Assembly: GCA_013423325.1 (NCBI GenBank)
Contig: BLJB01000510.1
Location: 1 to 22,535 of the forward strand
DNA from: Usnea hakonensis
Taxonomy: Eukaryota > Ascomycota > Lecanoromycetes > Lecanorales > Parmeliaceae
Length of the DNA stretch: 22,535 bases
Direction: 5' to 3'
A program made the position numbers and the translations under genes. Shown here piece after piece: positions 10,555 to 19,165 of the stretch. Below the pieces are notes generated by a model. The model made no database searches. It was not told the origin of the DNA and saw nothing but the letters and a program-made list of their open reading frames with translations. How positions within the stretch are numbered: position 1 is the first letter of the stretch; every line of letters starts with the position of its first letter.

Positions 10555-11187
10555 TAGTGTTTCTAAGTAGCGGCGAGCTACTTATATAATATAAAGAAGT
10601 ATCGAGCCCTTAGATAATCCTCCCTCTCCTCCTCGCTACGCTAACTACGCGCGCGCGCGACTTCTACGATAAGCTACCCCTCTTAGAGCCTTCGCGATTC
10701 ACCGAAGGAATTACTCTACGTACCCTACCTCGGGTAGTAATACTATAGATTAGATATAGTATACTATTACTATAAGATATTTAGCTACTTTAGGCCTCCT
10801 TACCCTAATAGGTAGTAAATACTAAGACTCTTAGTAGACGCGTAAATACGGAGACGTAGTAAACCTCTACCCGGTACCGACTAAGAGAGATAATAACTAC
10901 GAGTCCTTACTAACCTAGCGGTTATCTCTAATACGCGAACCTCCCTCTTAAGACTCCGCTATATAGTCTTAACCGCGGTATTAATACGCCTATTACGTAC
11001 GACGAACCTAGTCTACGGCCTAATACCTAGTTAATAATTCAAATCGTACTAAGTTTTACTCTATTAGAGTATTAGAAATCGACGGCCTTACTCGGATAAG
11101 CGTATAAGATAGTTAACTTGGCCTAGGCGTTAAAGCGCCGGTACTAAGTTATAGGTTAATTAAAGCGTATAGCGAGAACCGGGATAA

Positions 11188-11402
11188 GAGAAATATATAG
11201 ATACGCGGTAGTATATTGGGACTCCTTAGGAGTATAGTAGCAGGACGAAGAGCGTATTGTTTAGTTAAAGTTTTTGTCTAGAGGTTCGCCCTCAGGTTTC
11301 TTCAACGCCCAGCTTTACTGGTTTAGCGTTAATGTCACCCTTATTAGCTTATATTAAGTAGCTAGCATAGGCGTATAAAACAATCAATCAATCAATCAAT
11401 CA
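11188..11402 (+). other. LINE-2 3' UTR with lightly RIPed (CAAT)n tail
   Basis: This is the best-preserved copy of the LINE 3' UTR in the window. CpA and TpG are still common, for example around 11230-11340, where LINE-1 has TpA at the same positions. It ends in GTAGCTAGCATAGGCGTAT, then a run of CAAT units. It is the best available template for the ancestral 3' end of this LINE family. Confidence 0.85.
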
Positions 11403-11415
11403 ATCTTTTTCGATT
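11403..11415 (+). repeat. Target-site duplication, right copy, of LINE-2
   Basis: Exact 13-base copy of 10326-10338; the Copia RT frame resumes through it. Confidence 0.9.
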
Positions 11416-11545
11416 TTATAAAGAAGTAGAGGCTCTACCTAATTAATATTAACTATAATATATTTACTAATAGTTATATAAATATTATTATAGTACTATA
11501 TATAGATAATATACTCGTAACTAGTTCTAATTATAAAGATATCTA
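11403..11545 (+). mobile_element. Ty1/Copia copy A, segment 4: RT catalytic box, then truncation
   Basis: The frame reads FFDFIKK (starting in segment 3) and then IIIVLYIDNILVTSSNYKDI. The LYIDNIL is the family's LYVDDIL catalytic box with the second Asp turned to Asn. Copy B has the same text (LYINNILVISLNYKDI) at about 15880-15970, minus strand. In copy B the frame goes on to the LGxxxYLG and RNase H regions; here it stops at the edge of a TIR element and never resumes, so the 3' third of Copia A is missing. Confidence 0.88.
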
Positions 11546-12043
11546 CATTATAGGAACACTATAGGTTTTCAACATCTAGTTAACTTTAGGTAACTTCGCG
11601 ATATCTCCTAATTAACTTATAGTTAAATTAAACTCCTAATTAATATTAAGTTTAAATTAACTTCTAATTAATTTTATATTAATGTAGAGTTTAATTTTTT
11701 TAAGCTAGTAACTATACTAAAAAATAAGAGATAAAGGCTAACGGAAACTAATAAAATTAGCCGAGTTTCTCGCTTAGCTTATAACTCTATAGATATTAAC
11801 GCTATAAAAAAAAAATTGAAAATTCGGAAAATTCGCGAAATTTGACCCCGAGGGGTATACCACGTGACTAAAAAGTCACGTGATTAAAAGTTATCATTTT
11901 TTCAAATAGGGTGTTAACAGGCCATTAATAGGCCATTAATAGGAGGTTAATAATCTATTAACAAGGAGATATCGCCTAGTTAACAATCGTCTAATTTATA
12001 CTTTGTTAACTATATGTTCAAATACTATAGAAGCTCGGTAAGG
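11546..12043 (+). mobile_element. TIR element copy 1 (MITE-like, ~498 bp)
   Basis: First of two abutting direct copies, about 498 bp. Its ends are inverted repeats: the reverse complement of the right end matches the left end at about 27 of 39 positions without gaps, including the inner CTAGTTAAC/ATAGTTAAC. It is non-coding. It holds repeated GTTAAC motifs, a Rol-type repeat AGGCCATTAAT in tandem near 11919-11942, a near-palindrome TTCGCGAAA near 11832, and a perfect CACGTGAC hairpin at 11861-11882. CpA and TpG are partly kept, so RIP has been lighter than in the LTR elements and LINEs around it. The class is inferred from structure: a possible TA flank would suit a Tc1/mariner-type MITE, but two bases prove little. 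Confidence 0.65.
11861..11882. repeat. Perfect CACGTGAC hairpin in TIR element copy 1
   Basis: An 8-bp arm, a 6-base AT-rich loop and an exact 8-bp return arm, giving two CACGTG E-box palindromes 16 bp apart from start to start. The E-box is the known core for basic helix-loop-helix factors of the Cbf1/Pho4 type. No regulatory role is shown here. Confidence 0.85.
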
Positions 12044-12326
12044 CCTTACAGAAATACTAGAGGATTTCAACTTCTAGTTAACTTTAGTTAACTTAGTAAT
12101 ATCTCTTTATTAACTTATAGTTAAATTCAACTTCTAATTAATATCGAGTTTAAACTAACTTCTAATTAACTTTATATTAATATATAATTTAATTTTTTTA
12201 ATCTAATAATTATACTAAAAAATTAGGAATAAAGGCTAGCGGAAACTAATAAAACTAGCCGAGTTTCTCGCTTAGCTTACAACTCTATAGATATTAACGC
12301 AATTAAAAAAATAATTAGAAATTTGA

Positions 12327-12342
12327 AAATTTCGCGAAATTT
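12327..12342. repeat. 16-bp palindrome with TTCGCGAA core
   Basis: AAATTTCGCGAAATTT is perfectly self-complementary; copy 1 has the same core with a one-base deletion near 11832. It lies 17 bases before the CACGTG hairpin in both copies, so the pair of palindromes is a conserved internal feature of the element. Confidence 0.8.
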
Positions 12343-12359
12343 GATCCCTAGGGGTATAT

Positions 12360-12381
12360 CACGTGACTAAAAAGTCACGTG
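12360..12381. repeat. Perfect CACGTGAC hairpin in TIR element copy 2
   Basis: The same 22 bases as in copy 1, with a further T/A pair extending the stem on each side. It contains four CpA or TpG sites per strand, all unmutated in both copies, although neighbouring sequence differs between the copies. Confidence 0.85.
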
Positions 12382-12542
12382 ATCAAAAGTTTTCAATTTT
12401 TTTAACAGGGTATTAATAGGCTATCAACAGGCGATTAATAGAAAGTTAATTACCTATTAATAAGGAGATATCGCCTAGTTAACAATAGCCTAATTTATAC
12501 TATGTTAACTACGAGTTCAAATACTATAGAAACTCGGTAAGG

Positions 12543-13870
12543 TAATTCTAATAATAAGTCTATCTATAAATTTATTAAAATACTTTAATAAGAGAACGCT
12601 TTTATTATTTGGTAAAAAACTAATAAAGTATAAGATAAATATAATAAAGATATTAAAGCTTAGATAATAAATAGCTAGAGGCTATTATATTATACTTTAA
12701 TAATAAGCTATATATCCCTAAAAAAGTATTTATCTATAAAGAGCTAATAAAATACTATTATAATAATCTTTTAGCGGGGTATTTTAGGGCTAATAAGACC
12801 TTTAAATTAATTAATAAAAAATATTTTTAAAAAAGTATAGAAATAGATATTAAGAAATATATAAATATTTATAATATTTATTAAAGAGTTAAAATAAAAT
12901 ACTATTATTTTTATAATAAATTAGCAGTATTATATATCCTCTTAAATCTATAAAAAGAAATTATAATAGATTTTATTATTAATTTATTTTTAAATAAATA
13001 AAATAGTATTATTTATAATTTGATTTTTATAATAGTAGATAGATATATTAAAATAGTATATTATCTTTCTACTATTAAAAAAATTAATACTATAGAGTTT
13101 AAAAAAATATTAATATAAGAGATTTTTATAAAATTTAAAGTCTTATAAAAAATTATAATAGATAGAGAATCTATCTTTATAAATGTATTCTAATTAGAAG
13201 TTTATTATTAAATATAGATTAAATATTAATTAAATATTATCTTTTATTTATAAATTAATAGCTAAATTAAAAGGTAAAACTAGATATTAGAGTATTACTT
13301 TTATATATATTATTTAGAAAATTAAGATAACTAGATAATATTATTATTAATTATAGAATTTATATATTATTAAAATAAAGTAGTTATATAATAATTAAAT
13401 ATAATTCTTTTAAAGTAATATATAAATATAATTCTAAAATAGAGTTATATTATAAAGACGAGATTATTAAAAAAGAGATATTTATAATAAAAAAATAAAT
13501 TAAAAAAATTAATTTAATTAGATAAGATCTAGTAAAATACTAATAAAGCGTATTTAAGATATGAATAAAATTCTATAATTAAATTTACTAGAAATAAAAA
13601 TTCTAAAAAGGTAATCTAGTATTATTATTAACTAAAAATCTAAAGTAAAAAAGGCTAAATAAGAAGCTTTTAGATAAAGTAATTAAACCTTTTTATATTA
13701 AAAAGTAAATAAAAAAAATAAGTATATTATTTATAATTAGGGACTAGTAAAATAAAAAATAGTCTAGAATTAGTTATCTATTAAAAGTAGGTATGTAGAA
13801 TACTTATTATTAGTTAATTAATTATAGAAGTACAAGAAATATATAAGACTATTTATAAAATATTAAGGCG
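12543..13870 (+). mobile_element. Ty3/Gypsy fragment: zinc-binding domain, integrase and C-terminal region (RIPed)
   Basis: Plus-strand frame with stops read through. An H2C2 zinc-binding region near 12750-12910 reads LAGYFRANKTFKLINKKYF (family LxGHxGxxKTxxxIxRxYxW). The integrase core reads IIIDFIINL near 12960, VDRYIKIVYYLSTIKK near 13030 (family VDRFTKxxHFIP), IIIDRESIF near 13151 (family SDRGxxF) and a ..S.IKR.N.ILEYY stretch near 13260 (family GQTERxNQxLE). A weakly conserved tail reaches about 13870. Upstream RT and RNase H are missing: the fragment begins at the TIR element. The integrase would insert the element cDNA; here it is inactivated. The 3' limit is approximate. Confidence 0.82.
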
Positions 13871-14464
13871 CTAAGGTTATATAACGAAGTTATATAACTC
13901 GATAAACCTTTCTATTTTAATACTTCTACTCGAGTATATTTCTTCTTTTAAAAAATTAAATTCTAACTCCTATATTAACTCTATACTATATAATAATAAT
14001 ATTAGAATAGTAGAGGTAATATAATAATATAGTAGTAAATATTAGACTATATAATAACTTAATACTTAATCCTATAATAATATTACTATATAAACTTTCT
14101 ACTTTTTATAAAAATATAATTATTTAAAAATCTTTTTTAATATTTATTAAGTATATACTAAATTTTAAATAAAACGAGGTTAAAGGATATATATAAAGAT
14201 CTATATACTATATAAAGAATATTTTAAGTAACTATAATAGTTATAATAGTTAAATAGTAGTTAGGTAAGTAGCTATAAGGCTAGAAATAATATTTTTAGA
14301 TTAAGATAATATTATAAAAATTTATATAAGGCGGGTTAGAAAGCCCCTATATATTAGTAATTAGAGTTAACTCTAGAGAGGAAAAGAAAAGGATTAATGA
14401 GTAATTAATAGTAAAAAGAAAAGATATAAAGGGAAAGTCTACTAAATATAAACTAGTTAATAAA
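13871..14464. other. AT-rich gene-free stretch, possibly the Gypsy 3' UTR/LTR
   Basis: No protein motif is visible in any frame. The only notable points are a TATATAAG-type box at 14323-14330 followed by a GC-richer patch (GGCGGGTTAG), which could be an LTR promoter, and AGGCGCTAA repeated at 13868 and 14760. A second LTR copy is not in the window to test this, and LTR ends would have lost TG/CA to RIP. Confidence 0.3.
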
Positions 14465-14728
14465 ACTAATAAGTCGAATTATCTAGATCGATTAATAAGA
14501 CTAATTGTCAGGGAACCGAATAATGAACCGAGCAATGGTATTTGTATTGGTAATAACGAGAATATTAGCTATGTAGGAGGAAGAGTGCAATTGCACTGCA
14601 AGAAAGCATTGTGGGCAATGCCAAGGCGCTAGGCCGAAAGGGGCTTAGCGCCGAATGGAGAAGACGTGTCGAGTTGAAACCATGACACTAATAAGCCGAA
14701 TTATCTAGACTAGTTAATAGGACTAATT
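14465..14728 (+). repeat. 35-bp tandem repeat interrupted by a solo LTR
   Basis: Unit 1 is 14465-14499. Unit 2 begins ACTAAT at 14500 and, after the LTR insertion, continues from 14693 to about 14721. The two units match at about 30 of 35 positions. Partial unit sequence (CTAGTTAATA) lies on both sides, so the original array had at least two full units plus flanks. It is non-coding. Confidence 0.75.
14506..14687. mobile_element. Unmutated 182-bp solo LTR
   Basis: It begins TGTCA and ends TGACA, the classic TG...CA inverted termini, and is flanked by the 5-bp direct repeat CTAAT at 14501-14505 and 14688-14692. It has no internal coding region, so LTR-LTR recombination or a short LTR-like insertion is implied. 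CpA and TpG are abundant, in contrast to everything around it; it is either younger than the RIP or too short to trigger it. It holds a 14-base palindrome (AGTGCAATTGCACT) near 14584 and a GGCGCTA/TAGCGCC stem near 14625-14653. Its family is not recognisable. Confidence 0.82.
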
Positions 14729-14903
14729 TAGTACTAAGAGACTAGATAATTTAATATTTAAGGCGCTAAAAGGGGATAATAATAATAGTAATAATATATT
14801 TAAAAAGGAGATCTAGAAAAGATAAATTATAAATTAATTTTAATAATAGCTAAAAATTAGAAAGGGCGAATAGCTTCTATAGACTATCTAGTTATTAATT
14901 TAG
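14729..14903. other. Spacer between the tandem repeat and the Copia B reading frame
   Basis: AT-rich, no motif. Part of it, from about 14815, is probably the 3' untranslated or LTR portion of Copia copy B read on the minus strand. An LTR cannot be shown because no second copy lies in the window. Confidence 0.3.
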
Positions 14904-15380
14904 TTATTTTAGATTAATAGTTTTATAAAATATTTTAAACTTATCTTTAGATAAAGTTTTAGTTAATCTATTAGTAACTTATAAATTAATAGGAGTATAT
15001 TTAAAGGTTATTAATTTATTAATTACTTTCTCTCTATAAAAATAGTTAGTAATATTAATATATTTAATATAACTATAAGATCTTAGGTCCTTTAATAATA
15101 TAATAGCCCTTTAGTTATTATTATAAATAATAACTATTTCTAGACTATTCTTTCTAGGGCGTAAAGACGTTAATAGACTCTATAACTAAATAGCTTTTTT
15201 AGTAGTTTATATTTAACTAATATATTTAGCTTTATAAGTAGATAGAATAATAGTAATCTAATATTTAGAGAACTAGCTAATAGCTATACTTTTTATATTA
15301 AATATATAATTAAAAATAGAGCGATAAATAGTTATATTATCTATTTAATTAGAGTCTATATAGCTAATTAGGTTTAAAAG
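14904..15380 (-). pseudogene. Copia B RNase H domain
   Basis: The minus-strand frame reads YIDSN, then ISQFSKYQITIILSTYKAKY, where the family has ISWxSKKQxTVALSTxEAEY. Further on come EIVIIYNNNQRAIILLKD (family xIxxDNxxAIxLxxN) and LTKTLSKDKFKIFYK at the end (family ADxLTKxLPxxKF), then a stop at 14906-14904. RNase H degrades the RNA strand of the cDNA hybrid. Catalytic Asp and Glu codons have been changed (GAT to AAT, GAA to AAA), consistent with G-to-A decay. Confidence 0.85.
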
Positions 15381-15543
15381 AGTACTCTAAAAGATTAATT
15401 CTATATTAATAGTCTCTTTAAAATATATAAAAATCCTTTTAACTACCTCTTAATATTTTTTAATTAGATTATATATATAATAATTAACTATTAAGATAGC
15501 GAAGGCTAGATCTAATTAAGTCCTAAATATTATATATATAAGA

Positions 15544-15610
15544 GTGTTGAAAAAATATGAATATTATCTAGAATAAGCTCTTTCTAGTATCTGCCTTTTT
15601 AACAAAGAGA
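15544..15610 (-). other. RIP-spared patch inside Copia B
   Basis: Several TpG and CpA steps survive over about 65 bases between the RT and RNase H regions, while the flanks on both sides have none. The protein reading continues through it, so it is not a foreign insertion. Confidence 0.5.
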
Positions 15611-15754
15611 TCTTATAGTTAATTAGTAGTAAGTCTTATTCTTTTAAATAATTTAATAATTATTTTCTATTAGTTTATATTTAGCTAAAATCTCTATAAG
15701 GGTAAAGACTAGCTTAACCTTCTATATATTATTATTATAGAATATATATTTAAT

Positions 15755-15821
15755 ATATTTAATTTATCAAGTAGCTAGCATAGGCGTATAAAACAATCAA
15801 TCAATCAATATTTAATTTATC
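15755..15821 (+). repeat. 39-bp LINE 3'-end fossil with 14-bp target-site duplications
   Basis: ATATTTAATTTATC at 15755-15768 recurs exactly at 15808-15821. The 39 bases between them (15769-15807) are only the LINE 3' signature GTAGCTAGCATAGGCGTAT, with two flanking A and the (CAAT)n tail. It is therefore a complete but extremely 5'-truncated LINE insertion into Copia B. All CpA sites are intact although the host sequence is fully RIPed. Confidence 0.93.
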
Positions 15822-15829
15822 TAAGATAA

Positions 15830-16430
15830 ATAGTTTTTTTAGTCTAAATTAATTATTTAAAATTAAGTATTAAGGATATCTTTAACGCGCTAAATATCTT
15901 TATAATTAAGACTAATTACGAGTATATTATTTATATATAATATTATAATAGTATCTATACGGCTATTAGTAAATATATTATAATTAGTATTAATTAGGTA
16001 GAGTCTCTACTTCTTTATAAAATCGGAGAAGGTATTATATTATATTTAAGGGGATTACTTTAAATTATATAAGGTTTTATTAAATTTATAGACTATATTA
16101 TATAAATAACCTCTTTAACTACTCTATATAAGAAAGTAGTTTTAATATTTATTTACTCTAGATTCTAATCTAGAGCTATTATAAGAGTAAATAAAGCTTT
16201 ATAATTTATAAATTTAATAACTAAAATAAAAGTCTTATTATAATTTAAGTCTTTATATTAAGAGTATTCTAGTACTACCTAGCGTACTTTATAATAAGTA
16301 ACTTCCCCTTTAGAGCCTCGTTTTAGAGTAATTATCTATTTATCTCTTAGGGGCCTATAATTTAATAGATAGTCTATTAGCTTCTATATTCTATTTTCTA
16401 TTAATAAATTAATCTTATCTTTTATAATAA
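15830..16430 (-). pseudogene. Copia B reverse transcriptase domain
   Basis: Minus-strand reading: KxxLRGKQ...LKRGSKGEV at about 16370-16300, VYKFNKTLYNLKQ at about 16090, LYINNILVISLNYKDI (catalytic LYVDDIL with both Asp turned to Asn) near 15930, and NLDQKNYLS (family LGxxxYFLG) near 15840. It was the polymerase that copied the element RNA; the lost Asp pair and the stops make it inactive. Confidence 0.85.
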
Positions 16431-16639
16431 CTTTTTAGTTATTACTATTAGAATTATTATTTAAGATAGCTTCGTTATAGCTCTTAGACTTATAGGATTC
16501 TTAAACTATAGATATAAATAGGGCTAGTAGGTCTAGTAAGAGATTATAATATTATAGTTTAAAATAATTTACGAGAGATCTAGATTTAGATAATTCTAAG
16601 CTTACTAAGTTTAATATTAGTAGAGTATTAATAGGTATT

Positions 16640-16705
16640 AATATTAGTATAGTAGAGGCTATAGAGATAGAAGTAGAAGTAGGAGTAGAAGTAGAAGTAG
16701 GTACT
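16640..16705 (-). repeat. GAAGTA hexanucleotide run in the integrase-RT linker
   Basis: About five GAAGTA/GGAGTA units lie in tandem. On the coding (minus) strand they read as a Pro/Ser/Thr linker (PTSTSTPTSTSISIAS). Copy A has a shorter equivalent at 4165-4215, so the run has changed length between copies. Confidence 0.7.
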
Positions 16706-16849
16706 AATTTATCTTCTATAGTAATAATTTAGAGGTCTACGGTAATAGATATTAAGTCTTTTCTAGACTAAGTTATTATTATTAATAATAGTAGCGATAT
16801 TTCCCCTATTAGGGGAGGCTATAGCTATTTAATATGAAGGAATTTAAAT

Positions 16850-17700
16850 AGAATCTTTCCCTATATTATTTAAGATATATAAAAGATCTTTTTATCTTCT
16901 AATAATGTTTAATAAATCTAATCCCCTTTATATTCTAAGAGTCTAATAGAACTTTTAATAATAGTACGATTCTAACTAGTTTTCTAGCTAGTACTAGATT
17001 TTTAAGTAAGATACTAGTTATAGAAGCTAATAAAATAAAGATACTTTAATTTTAACTATATATTAGTATTAGCTTTATAGGGAGTTAGCTTATAGCTCTA
17101 GATAAAGTAATAATTATATAAGTAATTAATTACTATTATTAATTAAGGCTAGTATTTTATAGAAAGATCTATCTCTTCTATTATTATAAAGATATATTTC
17201 TTTAAGTTCTAATTAAGTCTCTTAAAAGAGCTATTCTATTTAGAATTACTTAAAATAGTAAACTTCTATATAATACTACTATTATTATAAAAGTAGTTAA
17301 ATTTATAGTTAGAGTACTTATTATTCTAATCTATTTATAATCTATTATATTAGAAGTCTCCTTTTTTATATTATATATTAGATAATAATAAAATATAATA
17401 AATATCTTATTTTTAGAGTAAAGGATTTCTATTTTAGAGACTTTTATATAATTATTAAAAAAAAAAATATATATTTAAAATTAAATTTAATTTTCTCTAT
17501 TATACTAAGATCGCTATAGATAAAGTCTAAATATTATTTATTAGGGCAAATATAAGAAGTATATCTTATTTACTATATCTTCTTAATAGTATAAAATATA
17601 TAAAATATTTTATCTATAACTTCTTTAAATAGGTTAATACTATAGTATTTAAACTATTATATATCTCTAAAGTATTCTAGATAGTAATAGTAATAAGCTA
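16850..17700 (-). pseudogene. Copia B integrase domain
   Basis: Homologous to copy A 2130-2943. The C-terminal part keeps the peptide KILYSKNKIFIIFYYYL-like text seen in A (KNKIFIIFYYYLIYN). No LINE-D equivalent is inserted here, so this copy shows the uninterrupted site. Confidence 0.7.
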
Positions 17701-18099
17701 TAATTTTAAAATTAGATTTATACTTTTATCTTTTTTATAGTCTATCTTTATAGTTAGAGATTCTAGAGTTATCTAACTCTAAATATAAATCCGAGACTAA
17801 ATATAAGGTTAAATCTAAATCCGAGCCTAAATTAGAGCTATTATAACTAGAAGCGGAGCTAATATTAGAATCGGATTTATAGCGAGAGCTATAGAAACGC
17901 TTTTTAATAGATATAGAGGAGATAATTAGGCCTCTAATTAAATTAGTAATTATTATAGCCGAGCGGGATTTTTTCTTTAGAAATAAATAAGATTTAGAGG
18001 CTTACTTTAGTACTAGAATTAATATAGATAGTTATTTAGAATTATTCTTCTATATATTAAAGCGATAGATATTATTATTAATAAGCTAGATAGTAATTC

Positions 18100-19165
18100 C
18101 TTTTACCCTAATCTCGATTCCTCTAAAAATTATTTTTATTAGATAATTTAAATATATTAGCTTATTTTAAGAAATTAGATTTATAGATAAATTAGAAATA
18201 TAAAATATATTATTAAGAATTAATAAATAATATTAATTTTATTTTTATTTTTATTAATTAGACGGAGGGATCCCCTAATCCCCCTAATTAATTAGTAATC
18301 CTTATTAATAGTAAGAGTATATATCTTAAAGACTAAATAATTAGATATTATATAAATTAAATAGTATAAGTCTAAGCTCTATCTTATTAGGAGTTTAGCG
18401 ATTTTTATAGATATAGCTACTATTTTTATAATATAAGATTCTAGCTTTTTATCTTTAGAGAGTATAGCGATATAATAGTTATACTTACTATAGTCCTAAT
18501 TAATATTAGAATCTAAAGCTAAACTATCTTTACTTATAGTATTATAATAAGTAAGATTAATATTTTAACGAGGCTTATAAGACTTTTTATAGTAATTATA
18601 GTAATTATAATAATTACTCTTTTAATTATAACTATTATAATATCTACGGTCTTTATTATTAAACTATTATTTACTATTATTATTATAGTTATAACTTAAA
18701 TTTTACTTACGCGTCGACTTACCCTTATATTTATTATAAGTATAATAGTTCTTTTTATAATTCTAATAGTACTTAACTAGGCGTTAAATATAGATTATAT
18801 CTAGTCCTTTAATTATATTATTCTAGGGCTTCTCTATTTTAAGTATAATTATAATATACGCCTCTAATTATATTATTACTATTTTTAAAATAGATTTAAT
18901 ATAACTAGCTAAAAGATTAGTTATACTTTAAATAAATTACTATATTATATATTCGAGACTATAGGCTATATCTCTATTAGTATCTATAGATTTATAGTTT
19001 TAGATATAAATTAAGAAGTAATCTTTATATTACTTTTTAAAATCTATATAGAAAAGGAAAATAAAGATATTATTATTAAACTTTATTCTTTTATATATAT
19101 TAAAAATGGGAGAGATTTAATTTAATATCTAATTATTTATATATTAATTAATATATATTAGAAAA
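18100..19165 (-). pseudogene. Copia B gag C-terminal part and protease
   Basis: The minus strand shows the gag helix region (IAYSLEYII, ITNLLASYIKSILK) at about 18970-18870, the Asn-rich tail near 18750-18600, and the protease, where RGSLRLINK near 18270 corresponds to copy A GSLRLVNK at 1540. The GAG RNA-binding Cys and His are not recognisable after RIP. The upstream limit is the LINE-C insertion. Confidence 0.7.

Larger units (their letters stand above)
10339..11402 (+). mobile_element. LINE-2: 1.06-kb chimeric, non-autonomous LINE-mobilised element
   Basis: A perfect 13-bp TSD bounds this 1,064-bp insertion. Only its last ~215 bases (from about 11188) match the 3' UTR of LINE-1 and LINE-D, ending in the same signature and a (CAAT)n tail. 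The upstream ~850 bases match nothing else in the window: they are not the ORF2 C-terminus that precedes the 3' UTR in LINE-1 and LINE-D. They begin with a partly unmutated coding-like fragment (10339-10554) and continue as a RIPed stretch, with a GC-alternating run near 10650, in which I see no further gene. The structure fits template switching of the LINE reverse transcriptase onto another RNA, or a dedicated non-autonomous family. The first ~100 and last ~200 bases keep CpA and TpG. Confidence 0.8.
12044..12542 (+). mobile_element. TIR element copy 2 (MITE-like, ~499 bp)
   Basis: Direct copy of the preceding element, starting on the next base; the joint reads GTAAGGCCTTAC, a 12-base palindrome made of the two element ends. 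Here the TIRs match at about 30 of 39 positions, beginning CCTTAC and ending GTAAGG. It has the same inner layout: GTTAAC motifs, a perfect 16-bp palindrome at 12327-12342, a perfect CACGTG double hairpin at 12360-12381, and AGGC(T/G)AT(T/C)AA repeats. The right edge meets a Gypsy fragment. Two elements in tandem without a target duplication between them is unusual for independent insertions. Confidence 0.65.
14904..19165 (-). mobile_element. Ty1/Copia copy B: almost complete gag-pol frame on the minus strand (RIPed)
   Basis: Read from 19165 down to 14904: gag (about 19165-18600, Asn/Tyr/Lys-rich end near 18750-18600), protease (about 18350-18100), integrase (about 17700-16850), a Pro/Ser/Thr linker (about 16700-16600), RT (about 16430-15830) and RNase H (about 15380-14904). 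It is homologous to copy A throughout and supplies the part A has lost. Two interruptions: a 39-bp LINE fragment with TSD at 15769-15821, and a deletion of about 37 bp relative to A near 16100, flanked by TCTAT microhomology, which shifts the frame before the catalytic box. Its 5' end is cut by LINE-C, so the 5' LTR and gag start are not visible. It is non-functional. Confidence 0.85.

Noticed and set aside
10640..10665. Alternating CG run in LINE-2 as a Z-DNA or promoter element
   Set aside because: Short, inside a RIPed non-coding stretch, and CpG survival is expected where only CpA is targeted.
11376..11406. CRISPR-like or microsatellite locus from the CAATCAATCAAT run
   Set aside because: It is the LINE 3' tail: it follows the conserved 3' signature and is bounded by a TSD. 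It has no spacers.
11546..12542. The paired 0.5-kb direct repeats as the two LTRs of a collapsed retrotransposon
   Set aside because: They abut with nothing between them, lack TG...CA ends, and have ~39-base inverted termini, which suits a TIR element better. I keep some doubt because RIP could have altered TG/CA.
14625..14653. Hairpin in the solo LTR as an ncRNA or transcription terminator
   Set aside because: A single 7-bp stem with no supporting context; LTR-internal structure is a sufficient description.
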